Assembly: GCF_001427905.1 (NCBI RefSeq)
Contig: NZ_LMEF01000030.1
Coordinates: forward strand, 186,001 to 250,000
DNA: 64,000 nucleotides
Reading direction: 5' to 3'
Origin: Flavobacterium sp. Root420
GTDB lineage: Bacteria; Bacteroidota; Bacteroidia; Flavobacteriales; Flavobacteriaceae
This document shows positions 51,348 through 60,558 of this stretch, piece by piece. Below the pieces are notes generated by a model that had not been told where the DNA came from, searched no databases, and saw only the letters and a list, made by a program, of their open reading frames with translations. Positions within the stretch are counted from its first letter, which is position 1, and each line of letters starts with the position of its first letter. The position numbers were made by a program, and so were the translations under genes.

Positions 51348-52234
51348 TTCATTTCTCCAGTATTTACTTTTGCACCAATCATTAAGGCAGTTTCAAAAGT
51401 AAGTGTTGGATATTTTGTTTTCAAAGCTGTAATTAAATCTTCAGATGTTTTATTGGTTTTCAAAGCTTCTTCGTAGAATTGAATGTAACTTTTAGTGTGA
51501 TTTACAGCAGTTATATCAAATGGAGAATTTGAATTGGCGTGAGCCGGAATTACAATTTCAGGTTTTAAAGTTGAGATTTTATCTAAAACTGCAATCCAGC
51601 TTTTACGGGCTTCTGTAGTTTGCGCATCTGCCATCCATAGATGAAACGTTGTTCCAAAAATATTGATTCCGCCTACAACTGCTTTGATAGAAGGAATCCA
51701 TACAAAAGTCTTATTCGGAAATTCTTCCAAACCGATAATTTGTAATTTCTGACCTTCCAATTCAATACTATTTCCTTTTAAAACCTGAGGTAAAATTACA
51801 TTTGACGTAATGTTTTTGCCTAATCTTTCACCCCAAACTTCTAATTTCTTTTGAGCTGTAGTTTTTATATGTTCTACTGTTGCAGGAGAAGCGTAAGCAG
51901 TAACTTCAGGAAAATATTTTTTGAATACTTCCAGTCCGAAATAAAAATCAGGATCACCATGAGAAACAAAAATGGTGGTCAATTTTTTACCACTTGCTTT
52001 AATTTCCTGTGCTACTTTTTCGGCATCCGCCAAAGTAAATTGTGCATCAATCAAAACCGCATCTGTTTTTCCTGATACAATTACCGATGCTACACCAAAA
52101 CTATTTTCAGATGCGTTGTAAACTTCTAGTTTTAAATTTTTAGTTTCAATTGTTTTGAAACTTTGTGCTTGTGATTCCATATTAAATAAAGTTAAGATTG
52201 TTAAAAGTATTGTTGAGATGCTGTTTTTATTCAT
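51341..52234 (-). CDS. Exported MBL-fold protein with modified metal motif
   Basis: 297 residues. Signal peptide at about 1-23, so periplasmic. The canonical HxHxDH becomes HGDPDF (His92, Asp94, Asp96, Phe97), losing two of the usual His ligands; later IPAHANSNS may give another metal ligand. A subset of MBL proteins with SHGDPD-type motifs exists, but activity is unestablished. Central gene of the operon with the intradiol dioxygenase and DsbA-like. Confidence 0.82.
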   Translation of the reverse strand: MNKNSISTILLTILTLFNMESQAQSFKTIETKNLKLEVYNASENSFGVASVIVSGKTDAVLIDAQFTLADAEKVAQEIKASGKKLTTIFVSHGDPDFYFGLEVFKKYFPEVTAYASPATVEHIKTTAQKKLEVWGERLGKNITSNVILPQVLKGNSIELEGQKLQIIGLEEFPNKTFVWIPSIKAVVGGINIFGTTFHLWMADAQTTEARKSWIAVLDKISTLKPEIVIPAHANSNSPFDITAVNHTKSYIQFYEEALKTNKTSEDLITALKTKYPTLTFETALMIGAKVNTGEMKW

Positions 52235-52269
52235 GACTTTTATTTGTTTTATATTGATAAATTTTTGAT

Positions 52270-52983
52270 TTATCCCACGGTAATTTTTTTCAAAAGTGTA
52301 TACCCGTCAACAGTATTCCCTGTAACACTATCTGACATGTTTCTGCTTAAACTATCTGAAAAGATACTGTCTTGTGTGTTAGATCTGTCGGGAGCACCAT
52401 TATAGCCATTAGTTGCATAAACCTCAGAATAGACTGAAACTGGAAAAGCAATTTGTGTTACTAAAAGAGAAGTGCCACTCGTTGTGAGGACCTCAACATG
52501 GATGTGGGGTGCCCTGCCCGGATACCATCCCGGAAAAATACTGATGAAAGATACTTGTCCATTAGCATTTGTGGTTTGTCTCCCGCGAAGAAAGTTCTGG
52601 TTGCTATAATTAGTAGATTGCAATTGATTCCCGCCATATTGGGAATAATTACCCTCTTTATCACATTGCCAAACATCTACGAATACTCCTTCAAGAGGTG
52701 TACAGCCATTGCTTTGGTCTTGTATGGTCAGGGTCATTAAAAGCGGAACGCCTATTCTGTCTCCAATAATACTGGCCCTGACATATTGTGCAGGAGTAAG
52801 GATAGGAAAAGGTCCCACGGTTTCTGTTGGGGAAATCGCACAATCATTTGAGTTATTGCTGCCATCATTTGGAGGAGTGGTTACACCGTCATTGTCCTTT
52901 GAGCATGAGCTGATTGCGGTAGGTAAAGCTACAATTGCCCCCAAGCCGAAGAAACTATTTTTTAGAAATTTTTTTCTGTCCAT
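52270..52983 (-). CDS. Intradiol ring-cleavage dioxygenase-like lipoprotein
   Basis: 237 residues from ATG giving MDRKKFLKNSFFG; a TTG upstream is an unlikely start. Lipobox ISSC with Cys27. Iron-site features GWYPGRAPHIHVEV (Tyr and two His) and an upstream Tyr in VDVWQCDKEGNYSQYGG, as in catechol 1,2-/protocatechuate 3,4-dioxygenases. Such secreted intradiol proteins occur in many bacteroidetes, and whether they open catechols is not clear. Sits in an operon with other exported proteins. Confidence 0.87.
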   Translation of the reverse strand: MDRKKFLKNSFFGLGAIVALPTAISSCSKDNDGVTTPPNDGSNNSNDCAISPTETVGPFPILTPAQYVRASIIGDRIGVPLLMTLTIQDQSNGCTPLEGVFVDVWQCDKEGNYSQYGGNQLQSTNYSNQNFLRGRQTTNANGQVSFISIFPGWYPGRAPHIHVEVLTTSGTSLLVTQIAFPVSVYSEVYATNGYNGAPDRSNTQDSIFSDSLSRNMSDSVTGNTVDGYTLLKKITVG

Positions 52984-53040
52984 TACTTTATTTTTTAACA
53001 ATAATTTATAAAGGTTTTCAATTTCTTAGATTACCATTAT

Positions 53041-53517
53041 CTAAAACATCGGATGTGGATTTGCAGAAGTCTCAGGAGCATCCTGAATAACATCCCAATG
53101 CTCTACTATTTGGTTATTTTCTACTCTAAAAATTTCTACAATGGCTTGATACTTTCCATCTGGCGTAGGGCTTTTGACGTGCAGAATAACCAAGTTTCCT
53201 TCGGCAACTGATTTACGTACATCCACTGTTGTTTTTGGGCTACCTGCAATCCATTGTGCTGCCATTGTCTTTAAAGCCTCTCTGCCATCTGCAACCTGCG
53301 GATTGTGCTGTATGTAATTTGTAACAATGTACTCATCAATAGCAGAAATATCTTTATCGCCAAATAATCTCTGGTAGAATTTTAACACCAATTGCTTATT
53401 ACTTTCTTCTTGCTGTAAGTTTCTGGTTGAAGATACGGACTTGCCATCATTTGAGCAGCCTGCTATAAAAATGGAAATACTGATAATAGCACAAAGTGCT
53501 GTAATAATTTTTTTCAT
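53041..53517 (-). CDS. SnoaL/NTF2-like lipoprotein
   Basis: 158 residues. Lipobox IAGC with Cys21 (ISIFIAGCSND). SnoaL-like fold: LVLKFYQRLFGDKDISAIDEYIVTNYIQHNP and VEIFRVENNQIVEHWDVIQ, close to polyketide-cyclase-like SnoaL proteins of unknown specificity. Between DsbA-like and the dioxygenase genes in the same unit. Confidence 0.85.
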   Translation of the reverse strand: MKKIITALCAIISISIFIAGCSNDGKSVSSTRNLQQEESNKQLVLKFYQRLFGDKDISAIDEYIVTNYIQHNPQVADGREALKTMAAQWIAGSPKTTVDVRKSVAEGNLVILHVKSPTPDGKYQAIVEIFRVENNQIVEHWDVIQDAPETSANPHPMF

Positions 53518-53576
53518 TTTTTTTCATTTTAAATTTAAAGTATAATACAAATATGAAGCTAACTAATGCCTAAATC

Positions 53577-53597
53577 CATTAAACTAGTTTAATAAAT
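53577..53597. repeat. 21-bp direct repeat flanking the DsbA-like gene, left copy
   Basis: Identical to 54344-54364 and centred on the perfect palindrome ATTAAACTAGTTTAAT. This copy supplies the final codons and stop of the DsbA-like gene. Confidence 0.8.
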
Positions 53598-54213
53598 CTA
53601 ATGTATCAATCTGTTCTGTAATAGTTTCAAAAGCAGCATAACCATGTTCTAAAAGATAGATTTTACCTTCTTTTTCTGCCACGAGCGTAGGATAGGAGCT
53701 GGCGTATTTTTGTGTTAAAGCGAAGGTTTCCACAGTTTCTTTTTTAATGGTTTCAGAATGAAATGTTTTTTGAAACTCTTCTTTATTCAATCCCAGCTTT
53801 TCACAAATACTAAGATAAGTTTCATCACTATTGAGGTCTTTTCCGTACCAATATCTCGCTTTTTGCACTTCAATAGTGAACGGGATGGATTGTGATTTCC
53901 ATAATTTCTTTACGCTGACAATGGCTCTTGATGGTACTTCGCTATCCAAAACAATATTTTCATTTTCGATAAACTCAAAATAAGCTTTACCAAATTCAGT
54001 TCCTGTGGTTTGCTGTACTTGTAGATCGTGTTTTTTGATGAATTGTGCCATTTGTTTCGATTGTGTACGAGCATTTGTGCCAATCCACATTCCGGCAGGC
54101 AAAATTTCGAAATCAATCAGGTCTTTATATTTTTCGTATAGTTTTTGTGTATTTGTGCTGTTCCCATAACACCAGCCACAAAGCGGATCCATTACATAAA
54201 TTAGTTTACTCAT
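53584..54213 (-). CDS. DsbA-family thiol oxidoreductase (FrnE-like)
   Basis: 209 residues, no signal peptide, so cytoplasmic. Thioredoxin fold with CGWC active site (Cys12, Cys15) in MDPLCGWCYGNS, helical insertion and SSYPTLVAEKEGK with the cis-Pro. Similar to FrnE-type DsbA proteins, which respond to oxidative stress. Presumed first gene of the minus-strand unit ending at 50258. Bounded by identical 21-bp repeats. Confidence 0.87.
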   Translation of the reverse strand: MSKLIYVMDPLCGWCYGNSTNTQKLYEKYKDLIDFEILPAGMWIGTNARTQSKQMAQFIKKHDLQVQQTTGTEFGKAYFEFIENENIVLDSEVPSRAIVSVKKLWKSQSIPFTIEVQKARYWYGKDLNSDETYLSICEKLGLNKEEFQKTFHSETIKKETVETFALTQKYASSYPTLVAEKEGKIYLLEHGYAAFETITEQIDTLDLLN

Positions 54214-54343
54214 TATATTGTGTTTTTTGTATCATAACCGCCCTTAAGGTGAACGGATGAAATAATAATAATCTTTGATTTACTTAGCGTTTTGATTACT
54301 AGTGTAGTACTATGCAAAGATGATATCAAAAAAGATATAAAAA

Positions 54344-54364
54344 CATTAAACTAGTTTAATAAAT
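54344..54364. repeat. 21-bp direct repeat flanking the DsbA-like gene, right copy
   Basis: Located between the DsbA-like start and the stop of the crp-like gene at 54376; identical to 53577-53597 (767 bp apart). Confidence 0.8.
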
Positions 54365-54375
54365 AAAGGGAAATC

Positions 54376-54957
54376 TTATTTTTTCACGGCAATTTTCTTT
54401 CGAATATTACTCAAAAAAACATTGGTAATTCCCAAATAGGCAGCTATTTGGATATTAGAAAGTCGTTGGATAAGCTGTGGGTATTTTTCTGTAAATTCGA
54501 TATAACGGGAATCTGCTGTTTTACTCAAATTATCAATCATTCTGCGTTGAAGTGCAACGTGCGTTTTTTGTGTCATTACCCGAAATAGCTTTTCAATTTT
54601 AGGCAAATTAGCATAGGCAAACTCCTTATTATTTTTAGAAATTAAAAGCACTTCGCTGTCTTCAAGTGCTTCTATGAAAAGTTGTGAAGGGATTTCAGTA
54701 GTAAAACTGTCAATATCAGTAATCCACCAATTTTCAATAGCAAAATAGAGTATTTGTTCAAAACCATTTTTGTCAATATGATAAACCCGAAAAAGCCCTT
54801 TGGTAACAAAACCTTCAAATTTGCAAATCTCGCCTTCTCTGAGTAAAAAGCTCTTTTTTGAGATTAACTTTTGTTCAAATAAATTGCAAAATTCTTCTGT
54901 TTCATTTTCTGAAAGAGAAATATGTTGAGCGATATTTTGTTTTAAAAGTGCTTTCAT
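54376..54957 (-). CDS. Crp/Fnr-family transcriptional regulator
   Basis: 193 residues, paralogue of the gene at 50258. Nucleotide-binding beta-barrel (FLLREGEICKFEGFVTKGLFR) and winged helix (IQIAAYLGITNVFLSNIRKK). Also lacks FNR cluster cysteines. Lies upstream of the DsbA-like gene on the same strand; could control the whole unit. No TANNTTTG box was found immediately upstream. Confidence 0.88.
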   Translation of the reverse strand: MKALLKQNIAQHISLSENETEEFCNLFEQKLISKKSFLLREGEICKFEGFVTKGLFRVYHIDKNGFEQILYFAIENWWITDIDSFTTEIPSQLFIEALEDSEVLLISKNNKEFAYANLPKIEKLFRVMTQKTHVALQRRMIDNLSKTADSRYIEFTEKYPQLIQRLSNIQIAAYLGITNVFLSNIRKKIAVKK

Positions 54958-55096
54958 ATAACAATATGCAAAAGTGCTGGTAAAGTATTTTTTTTAGCTT
55001 CGCTAAGGTACATAAATATATTACTGATTTAATCGTTATACAATCAGCCAAAAGCTTTAAATCTTCCAGTAAAAGGTTCGTTTTATGTCATTAGCT

Positions 55097-55142
55097 TCAC
55101 ATGCAAAAAAGCTGCTGAATGGAGTGGCTTTTTTGCATGTGA
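55097..55142 (-). terminator. Terminator of the AraC gene at 55153
   Basis: Perfect 16-bp stem TCACATGCAAAAAAGC/GCTTTTTTGCATGTGA around 14 nt, just past the AraC stop codon on the minus strand; internal T run on both strands. Confidence 0.75.
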
Positions 55143-55152
55143 GATTTGCATA

Positions 55153-56049
55153 TTAATTCAAAAATTGTTCCCGGTATTCTGTTGGAGTTAATCCTACTTC
55201 TTTTTTAAATAATCTGGAAAAATAGGGTGGATTCTCAAAACCTAATTGATAGGCCGTTTCTGCTACTGTATTGTCAGTGCTTACCAACAGATTTTTTGCC
55301 TCTGTAACCAGAGAAATATGGATGTGTTCTAAAGCTGTTTTGCCAGTTTCCTGTTTAAGTAAATCACTGAGATATCTTGCTGATAGCGATAACTTTGATG
55401 CCATATATTTTACGGTTGGCAATCCTTCTTTTTGAAGTTTTCCACTTTCAAAATAAAATTTAAGAATCTCAGTAAACCTGGTAATTATTGTTCCTGATAA
55501 TGAGGTTCTGTTTAGAAATTGTCGCTTGTAATAGCGTTGCGAATATTTTAGAATCGAATCAATATGGGTTAGCATAATATCTTTACTGAAGTCATCCTGG
55601 TTATTATAATATTCCAACTTTATTTTATAGAACAAATCCCAGATAGTTTCCTCTTCTTTTGGGGATAAGTGCAGCGCTTCATTCACTTCATAGTCAAAAA
55701 AACCATATTTTTTTATTTCTGAATAAAGATTGGTATTCATTAAAAAATCTTCATCAATATAAATCATAAAACCTTTCTCGGCTAGCTCAATATCACTCAT
55801 GCTTATTTTCTGACCGGGTTTTACAAATGCCATCGAACCATTATCATGATCGTACTTCGTTTTTCCGTATAAAATGGTACCGGATTTTACTTTTTTTAAA
55901 GCTATTTTATAAAAATCCATCGTGAATTCTGTTTCAGCAAATGTGCATCCTTGTAGCTCTTCAAAAGTTACCAAACCCAGCAAAGGATTTTCTGGTGGCG
56001 GAAATCCATTGGAAGTATAGAGTTCACTTATCGTTTTGTAATTTTTCAT
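55153..56049 (-). CDS. AraC-family transcriptional regulator
   Basis: 298 residues. N-terminal AraC-binding-type domain (GSMAFVKPGQKISMSDIELAEKGFMIYI) and C-terminal HTH pair (KLSLSARYLSDLLKQETGKTALEHI, VAETAYQLGFENPPYFSRLFKKEVG). Follows the ABM and SDR genes on the minus strand and may regulate them. Confidence 0.9.
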   Translation of the reverse strand: MKNYKTISELYTSNGFPPPENPLLGLVTFEELQGCTFAETEFTMDFYKIALKKVKSGTILYGKTKYDHDNGSMAFVKPGQKISMSDIELAEKGFMIYIDEDFLMNTNLYSEIKKYGFFDYEVNEALHLSPKEEETIWDLFYKIKLEYYNNQDDFSKDIMLTHIDSILKYSQRYYKRQFLNRTSLSGTIITRFTEILKFYFESGKLQKEGLPTVKYMASKLSLSARYLSDLLKQETGKTALEHIHISLVTEAKNLLVSTDNTVAETAYQLGFENPPYFSRLFKKEVGLTPTEYREQFLN

Positions 56050-56099
56050 ACTTTACAGTTTTATACATCATAAATCTACGTTTAAAAGTTTATCATTAC

Positions 56100-56393
56100 T
56101 TAAATTTCTTCAAGATAAGTTACTTCTGGTGCGGCAATTAGTTTTCCATTTAAAAAAGCAAAAAAACTTTTCACATAATCTTGCTCCAGATGCCAGTCAT
56201 AAATTTGTTTTGAAGTATAAATAGCAAAAATTACCAGCGTATTTGGTTCTTCGCTTTTTCTCATCAAAACAAAACTTTCGCATCCTTCTTCAAGTAGGAT
56301 ATGATTTCTGGTTTCAATTGCAAGAGGAAGTACTTCATTAATAAATTCAGGATCAACTTTAAGTGTGGCGCTTGTTATAATTTTAGTTTTCAT
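56100..56393 (-). CDS. Putative quinol monooxygenase (ABM domain)
   Basis: 97 residues, one ABM domain: ITSATLKVDPEFINEVLPLAI, FVLMRKSEEPNTLVIFAIYTSKQIYDWHL. As with the 15956 gene it is likely cofactor-independent and dimeric, acting on quinols or reactive carbonyls. It lies between an SDR and an AraC gene. Confidence 0.82.
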   Translation of the reverse strand: MKTKIITSATLKVDPEFINEVLPLAIETRNHILLEEGCESFVLMRKSEEPNTLVIFAIYTSKQIYDWHLEQDYVKSFFAFLNGKLIAAPEVTYLEEI

Positions 56394-56479
56394 TTTTCTT
56401 GTTTTTAAATATAATTTGGAATGCTAACAATCTTGAAAACATTCCAACTATAGATTAATTTACTCTTTATCAGAATTAT

Positions 56480-57268
56480 TTATTTGATGCTTTTTAGTAT
56501 CGAATTTTCAAACATTTTCGGTGCAAAATGCTGTAGAAATACGATCATACCAGACATTTTTCCAACCGGATTGCTGAATTTTGGTTCTTTTGTGCCAATT
56601 AATTTAGTTATAATTTTAGCTACGGCATCTGGCGATTCAGCTTCGTCCAATCCTTTTTGAGTAGCTGCGTTTACTTTTTTTCTATAAATATTGTAATCTG
56701 GAATACTTCCTGTTGAAGAAATTGCATTATGGCCAAGATTTGTTTTAAACCATACAGGCTCTACTACGCTTACTTTTATATTGAATTGATCCAGCTCAAA
56801 ACGCAATGATTTGAAGTATCCTTCTACTGCATGTTTCGAAGCAGAATAGTAGGATAAATTTGGAGGCCCGATCAAACCAACAATAGAGCTTACCGTAATA
56901 ATTTGTCCAAATTTTTGTTTTCTAAAATAGGGTAGTAATGCATTTGTGACTTTAACAGTTCCCCAAAAGTTAGTCTCAAATTGTTTTCTTGCTACATCGA
57001 TAGGAGTTTCCTCTGCGATACCAGTTACCATAAACCCTGCATTGTTAACTAAAACATCTAATTGTCTGGTTTCTTTTGCTAGTTTTTCTATAAACTCATT
57101 AATCGAATTATCGTCATCAATATCCAAACGCATTAATTTAAATGGAACTTTGTATTTCTCCGGTTCGCGACTTGTTCCAATTATTGTAAAGCCTTTTTTA
57201 TGAAGGTCGTTTGCCAGCATCAATCCAAAACCTGATGATGCTCCTGTGATTAAAATTGTTTTGCTCAT
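56480..57268 (-). CDS. Short-chain dehydrogenase/reductase
   Basis: 262 residues, classical SDR with TGASSGFGLMLANDL (7-21), LVNNAGF, SSIVGLIGPPNLS and YSASKHAVEGYFKSLRFEL (YxxxK). The C-terminal VGKMSGMIVFLQHFAPKMFEN is typical of ketoreductase-like SDRs with a helical tail. Divergent from the AraC gene at 57463. Confidence 0.91.
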   Translation of the reverse strand: MSKTILITGASSGFGLMLANDLHKKGFTIIGTSREPEKYKVPFKLMRLDIDDDNSINEFIEKLAKETRQLDVLVNNAGFMVTGIAEETPIDVARKQFETNFWGTVKVTNALLPYFRKQKFGQIITVSSIVGLIGPPNLSYYSASKHAVEGYFKSLRFELDQFNIKVSVVEPVWFKTNLGHNAISSTGSIPDYNIYRKKVNAATQKGLDEAESPDAVAKIITKLIGTKEPKFSNPVGKMSGMIVFLQHFAPKMFENSILKSIK

Positions 57269-57301
57269 TTTTTTTATTTCTTTATGTGATTAATAATGAG
57301 G

Positions 57302-57309
57302 CAAATTTA
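57302..57309 (-). promoter_or_regulatory. Putative -7 box of the SDR gene at 56480
   Basis: Minus-strand TAAATTTG, 33 bp before the start codon. Confidence 0.5.
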
Positions 57310-57462
57310 GAGTAGGAGTCATTGTTACTACTTATACAAAAGTCGGAAGACGTGATACATTTTTACAATTTGTTTTTTGTTAATCACTCCAATTATAAAA
57401 TGAGTTATAAAGAGTAAAATATAATTATTTGCATTAATTTAGTATTCTCTATAGCTTACCTA

Positions 57463-58446
57463 ATGATTTTTGAATTTACATCAGCACCTGGTTTTGACTT
57501 TATAACTTTGTTTTCAAAACAAATAAATGTTCCTGTGCGAGATAATGTATTGGAAATTCCTGCAAGCCTGGGCGAAGGTTATGTGCGTAAAGTTGGGTTT
57601 GGAGATGATTTTAAATTAACAATTCATCGGTATATATTAAAGGAGGATTTAATTCTTAAACGTAATCCGGCCATACAGTCTAATAACGTGCGTACCATTT
57701 TCTTTTATAGTAATAAAGAAGATTTTGAGGTTAAATGCAATAACGAGGAAAATATCCCATTTTTTCAAAAGAATGATTCTTCTATAATTCTTTCGACAAA
57801 TGATTTGCGAACAGAAATTCGTTTTCCTGCCGGAAGCAATATTCAGTATGTTGTAGTGGGTATTACTGCCAGCAGATTGCATTCGGTTTTATCTATAGAA
57901 AAACCTAATAGCACAATACAAACCATTACTGCCGAAGATGCTTCTTTTCTTTTTTTCGAAAATTTGGACCCTGAAATGCAGTTGCTTCTTAAAAATATTG
58001 TATCGGTCGACATGAATAATTCTATGAATAATTTTTATGTACAAATTAAGGTGCAGGAATTAATGTATTTACTTTTTAGTAAATTATCGCTTAGGGAGAA
58101 CACGACTTTTAAGAATATAAATAGTAACGATGCACAAAAACTTTTGGTCATTCGCAACGAAATACTGAACGATCTCAGTACTCCGCCGGTTCTAAATGAA
58201 TTAGCCAGTATAGCTTCTATGAGCGAAACGAAACTTAAGCAACTCTTCAAACAGACATTTGGAGATACAATCTATAATTATTATCAAAAGGCGAGGATGG
58301 AAGAAGCTGCTTTTTTGTTGAAACAGGCTAAACATTCCGTTTCTGAGGTGGGCTATGAGTTGGGGTTTTCAAACCTTAGCCACTTCAGCAGATTATTTGA
58401 AAAACAGTACGGCATTACGCCTAAGAAATTCTCTTACGCTGTATAG
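57463..58446 (+). CDS. AraC-family transcriptional regulator
   Basis: 327 residues. Long N-terminal part of unknown ligand specificity (IFEFTSAPGFDFITLFS, IRFPAGSNIQYVVVGI) and the C-terminal AraC HTH pair (LASIASMSETKLKQLFKQTFG, VSEVGYELGFSNLSHFSRLFEKQYG). Lies between the divergent SDR gene and the old-yellow-enzyme operon, either of which may be its target. Confidence 0.9.
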   Translation: MIFEFTSAPGFDFITLFSKQINVPVRDNVLEIPASLGEGYVRKVGFGDDFKLTIHRYILKEDLILKRNPAIQSNNVRTIFFYSNKEDFEVKCNNEENIPFFQKNDSSIILSTNDLRTEIRFPAGSNIQYVVVGITASRLHSVLSIEKPNSTIQTITAEDASFLFFENLDPEMQLLLKNIVSVDMNNSMNNFYVQIKVQELMYLLFSKLSLRENTTFKNINSNDAQKLLVIRNEILNDLSTPPVLNELASIASMSETKLKQLFKQTFGDTIYNYYQKARMEEAAFLLKQAKHSVSEVGYELGFSNLSHFSRLFEKQYGITPKKFSYAV

Positions 58447-58530
58447 TTTTACTTTAAGTTTTAAAATTGTAATTGTCGGATAGGACTATTCTTGTGTCTT
58501 TTTCGGTTATTTTGCCCACTTGTTAACTTC

Positions 58531-58538
58531 TAAATTTG
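58531..58538 (+). promoter_or_regulatory. Putative -7 box of the old yellow enzyme gene
   Basis: TAAATTTG, 24 bp before the ATG at 58562, with TTTG at 58511-58514 upstream (spacing about 16 bp). Confidence 0.5.
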
Positions 58539-58561
58539 TTCCTATAATTAAATATGACAAA

Positions 58562-59635
58562 ATGAAAAAGTTACTAACGCCTTTTGAAAAAGGCTCCCTG
58601 AAATTTAAAAATCATCTGGTGATGGCACCGATGACCCGAAGCAGAGCTATAGGCAATCTTCCAAATGAACTAATGGCAAACTATTATGCACAACGCTCTG
58701 GTGCTGGTTTGATTATTACAGAAGGTACTTCACCAAGTCCTGAAGGGCTGGGTTATCCACGTATCCCCGGAATCTATTCAGAAGCTCAGGTTGTGGGCTG
58801 GAAAAAAGTCACAGCTGCAGTGCACCAAAACGGATCAAAGATTTTCCTGCAGCTCATGCATACCGGACGTATTGCCAACGTTGCCAACCTACCTGACGGA
58901 ATTCAGCCTGTAGGACCCTCAGATATTAAGGCGGCCGGTGAAATTTTTACTGATTCGCTTGGTATGCAGGAACACTCAGTTCCGGTAGCGCTTAGTTTAG
59001 ATGGAATTACCCGCGTTATTGCCGATTTTGTAAATGCGTCCAAAAATGCAATCCTTGCGGGTTTTGATGGGGTAGAGCTTCACGGTGCCAATGGATATCT
59101 GCTGGAACAATTCTTAAACCCCAATGCGAATAACAGGACTGATCTTTACGGAGGCAACCTTGTAAACAGAAGCCGACTCATTTTAGAGATTACCGAAGCA
59201 ATTGCAACAGCTATTGGCCCGAATAAAGTCGGAATTCGTTTTTCTCCGTTTTCTCAATTAAGCGATCAGGGGGCTTATGATACAGAAGAAGTGCATCAAA
59301 CCTATACTTATCTAAGCAGTGAATTGGATAAAGTAGGGATTGCTTATATCCATCTTTCAACCAATCCTGAAATTCCCGAAAAAACATATAAGGCAATCCG
59401 TGCAGTATTTACTAACACTATCATAATCTGTAATGGACTGACTCCTGAAACAGCAGAAGAAAAGCTGTTAGACAATTCTGCAGACCTTGTTGCCTTTGGA
59501 CGAGGATTCCTTGCCAATCCCGATTTTATTAGCCGTATCGAAAAAAACGTCCCCCTCAATGATATAGACTACGGCACATTGTATTCTCCGGATGAAGTAG
59601 GTTATACCGATTATTCACTTTATACTTCAAAATAA
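58562..59635 (+). CDS. Old yellow enzyme-type alkene reductase (NemA/XenB-like)
   Basis: 357 residues from ATG giving MKKLLTPFEKGSLKFKN; an in-frame TTG at 58520 is not needed. FMN-dependent TIM barrel: APMTRSRAI, TEGTSPSPEGLGYPRIPGIYS, FLQLMHTGR, DGVELHGANGYLLEQFLNPNANNRTD and YGG near the active-site His/Asn region, C-terminal VAFGRGFLANPDFISR. Reduces electrophilic alkenes, quinones and nitro-compounds with NAD(P)H. Its TAA overlaps the next ATG by one base (TAATG), so they are coupled. Confidence 0.93.
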   Translation: MKKLLTPFEKGSLKFKNHLVMAPMTRSRAIGNLPNELMANYYAQRSGAGLIITEGTSPSPEGLGYPRIPGIYSEAQVVGWKKVTAAVHQNGSKIFLQLMHTGRIANVANLPDGIQPVGPSDIKAAGEIFTDSLGMQEHSVPVALSLDGITRVIADFVNASKNAILAGFDGVELHGANGYLLEQFLNPNANNRTDLYGGNLVNRSRLILEITEAIATAIGPNKVGIRFSPFSQLSDQGAYDTEEVHQTYTYLSSELDKVGIAYIHLSTNPEIPEKTYKAIRAVFTNTIIICNGLTPETAEEKLLDNSADLVAFGRGFLANPDFISRIEKNVPLNDIDYGTLYSPDEVGYTDYSLYTSK

Positions 59636-60558
59636 TGAAAGCAATTCAATACAAAGATTATGGAAGTTCAGCTGTGATTGAACTCGTGGATATTTCGATA
59701 CCATTGATCCAGAATGAAAATGATGTTCTAATTCAGGTTAAGGCAGCAGGAGTGAATCCGATCGATATGAAAATACGAATGGGGTTTATGAAAGAGATTC
59801 GCCCTGTTGAAATGCCTTTTATACCGGGCGGTGAAGCGGCGGGAATAATTGTTGCCGTTGGCGCGGGCGTATCCAAATTTAAAGTTGGTGATGAAGTCAT
59901 TGCTCTTACTATGAAAAATGCTTATGCGCAATATGTTACTGCAAACGAAAATTTTGTTTTACCCAAACCGAAAGGTCTGTCATTCGAAGAAGCAGCTTCA
60001 ATTGTTGTTACTATAGGATCTGCACAATCGGTATTATTTACAGAAGGAAAATTAGAAAAAGACCAAAAAGTATTAATTCAGGGCGGTGCTGGCGCAGTTG
60101 GAGGCGTTATGGTACAAATGGCAAAAGCTGCGGGCGCATACGTTATTGCAACTGCATCTGGAGAAGGTGTGGCTTTGGCAAAAAAACTTGGTGCCGACGA
60201 AGTGATTGATTATAAATTACAGGATGTGACCAATATTGTCAGAGATATTGATTTAGTCGCAGATACTGCTGGAGGCGAAACTCAGGAAAAGCTTTTTCAG
60301 GTTTTAAAGCCCGGTGGTAAACTATTGAGTATCGCCACACCACCATCACAGGAGATGGCAGTTCAATACAATGCGAAAGCCTCTTTCGTAGTTTCAGACA
60401 TATCATCAAAAACCTTACAAAATGGAATTGATCTGATAGAAGCTGGGAAATTTCAGATAATTGTTTCCAAAACATTTAAGCTTGAAGAAGCGGCTATAGC
60501 CCAGGATTATTTAACTGCTGGCGGAGTAAATGGTAAAGTTGTTTTGGTTGTAGGTTGA
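59635..60558 (+). CDS. NADP-dependent quinone oxidoreductase (MDR, zinc-independent)
   Basis: 307 residues. GroES-like domain GVNPIDMKIRMGFMKEI, GGEAAGIIVAVGAGV; Rossmann motif IQGGAGAVGGVMVQMAKAAG. No zinc cysteines. Overlaps the old yellow enzyme stop codon, forming a two-gene operon for enal/quinone detoxification. Confidence 0.9.
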   Translation: MKAIQYKDYGSSAVIELVDISIPLIQNENDVLIQVKAAGVNPIDMKIRMGFMKEIRPVEMPFIPGGEAAGIIVAVGAGVSKFKVGDEVIALTMKNAYAQYVTANENFVLPKPKGLSFEEAASIVVTIGSAQSVLFTEGKLEKDQKVLIQGGAGAVGGVMVQMAKAAGAYVIATASGEGVALAKKLGADEVIDYKLQDVTNIVRDIDLVADTAGGETQEKLFQVLKPGGKLLSIATPPSQEMAVQYNAKASFVVSDISSKTLQNGIDLIEAGKFQIIVSKTFKLEEAAIAQDYLTAGGVNGKVVLVVG

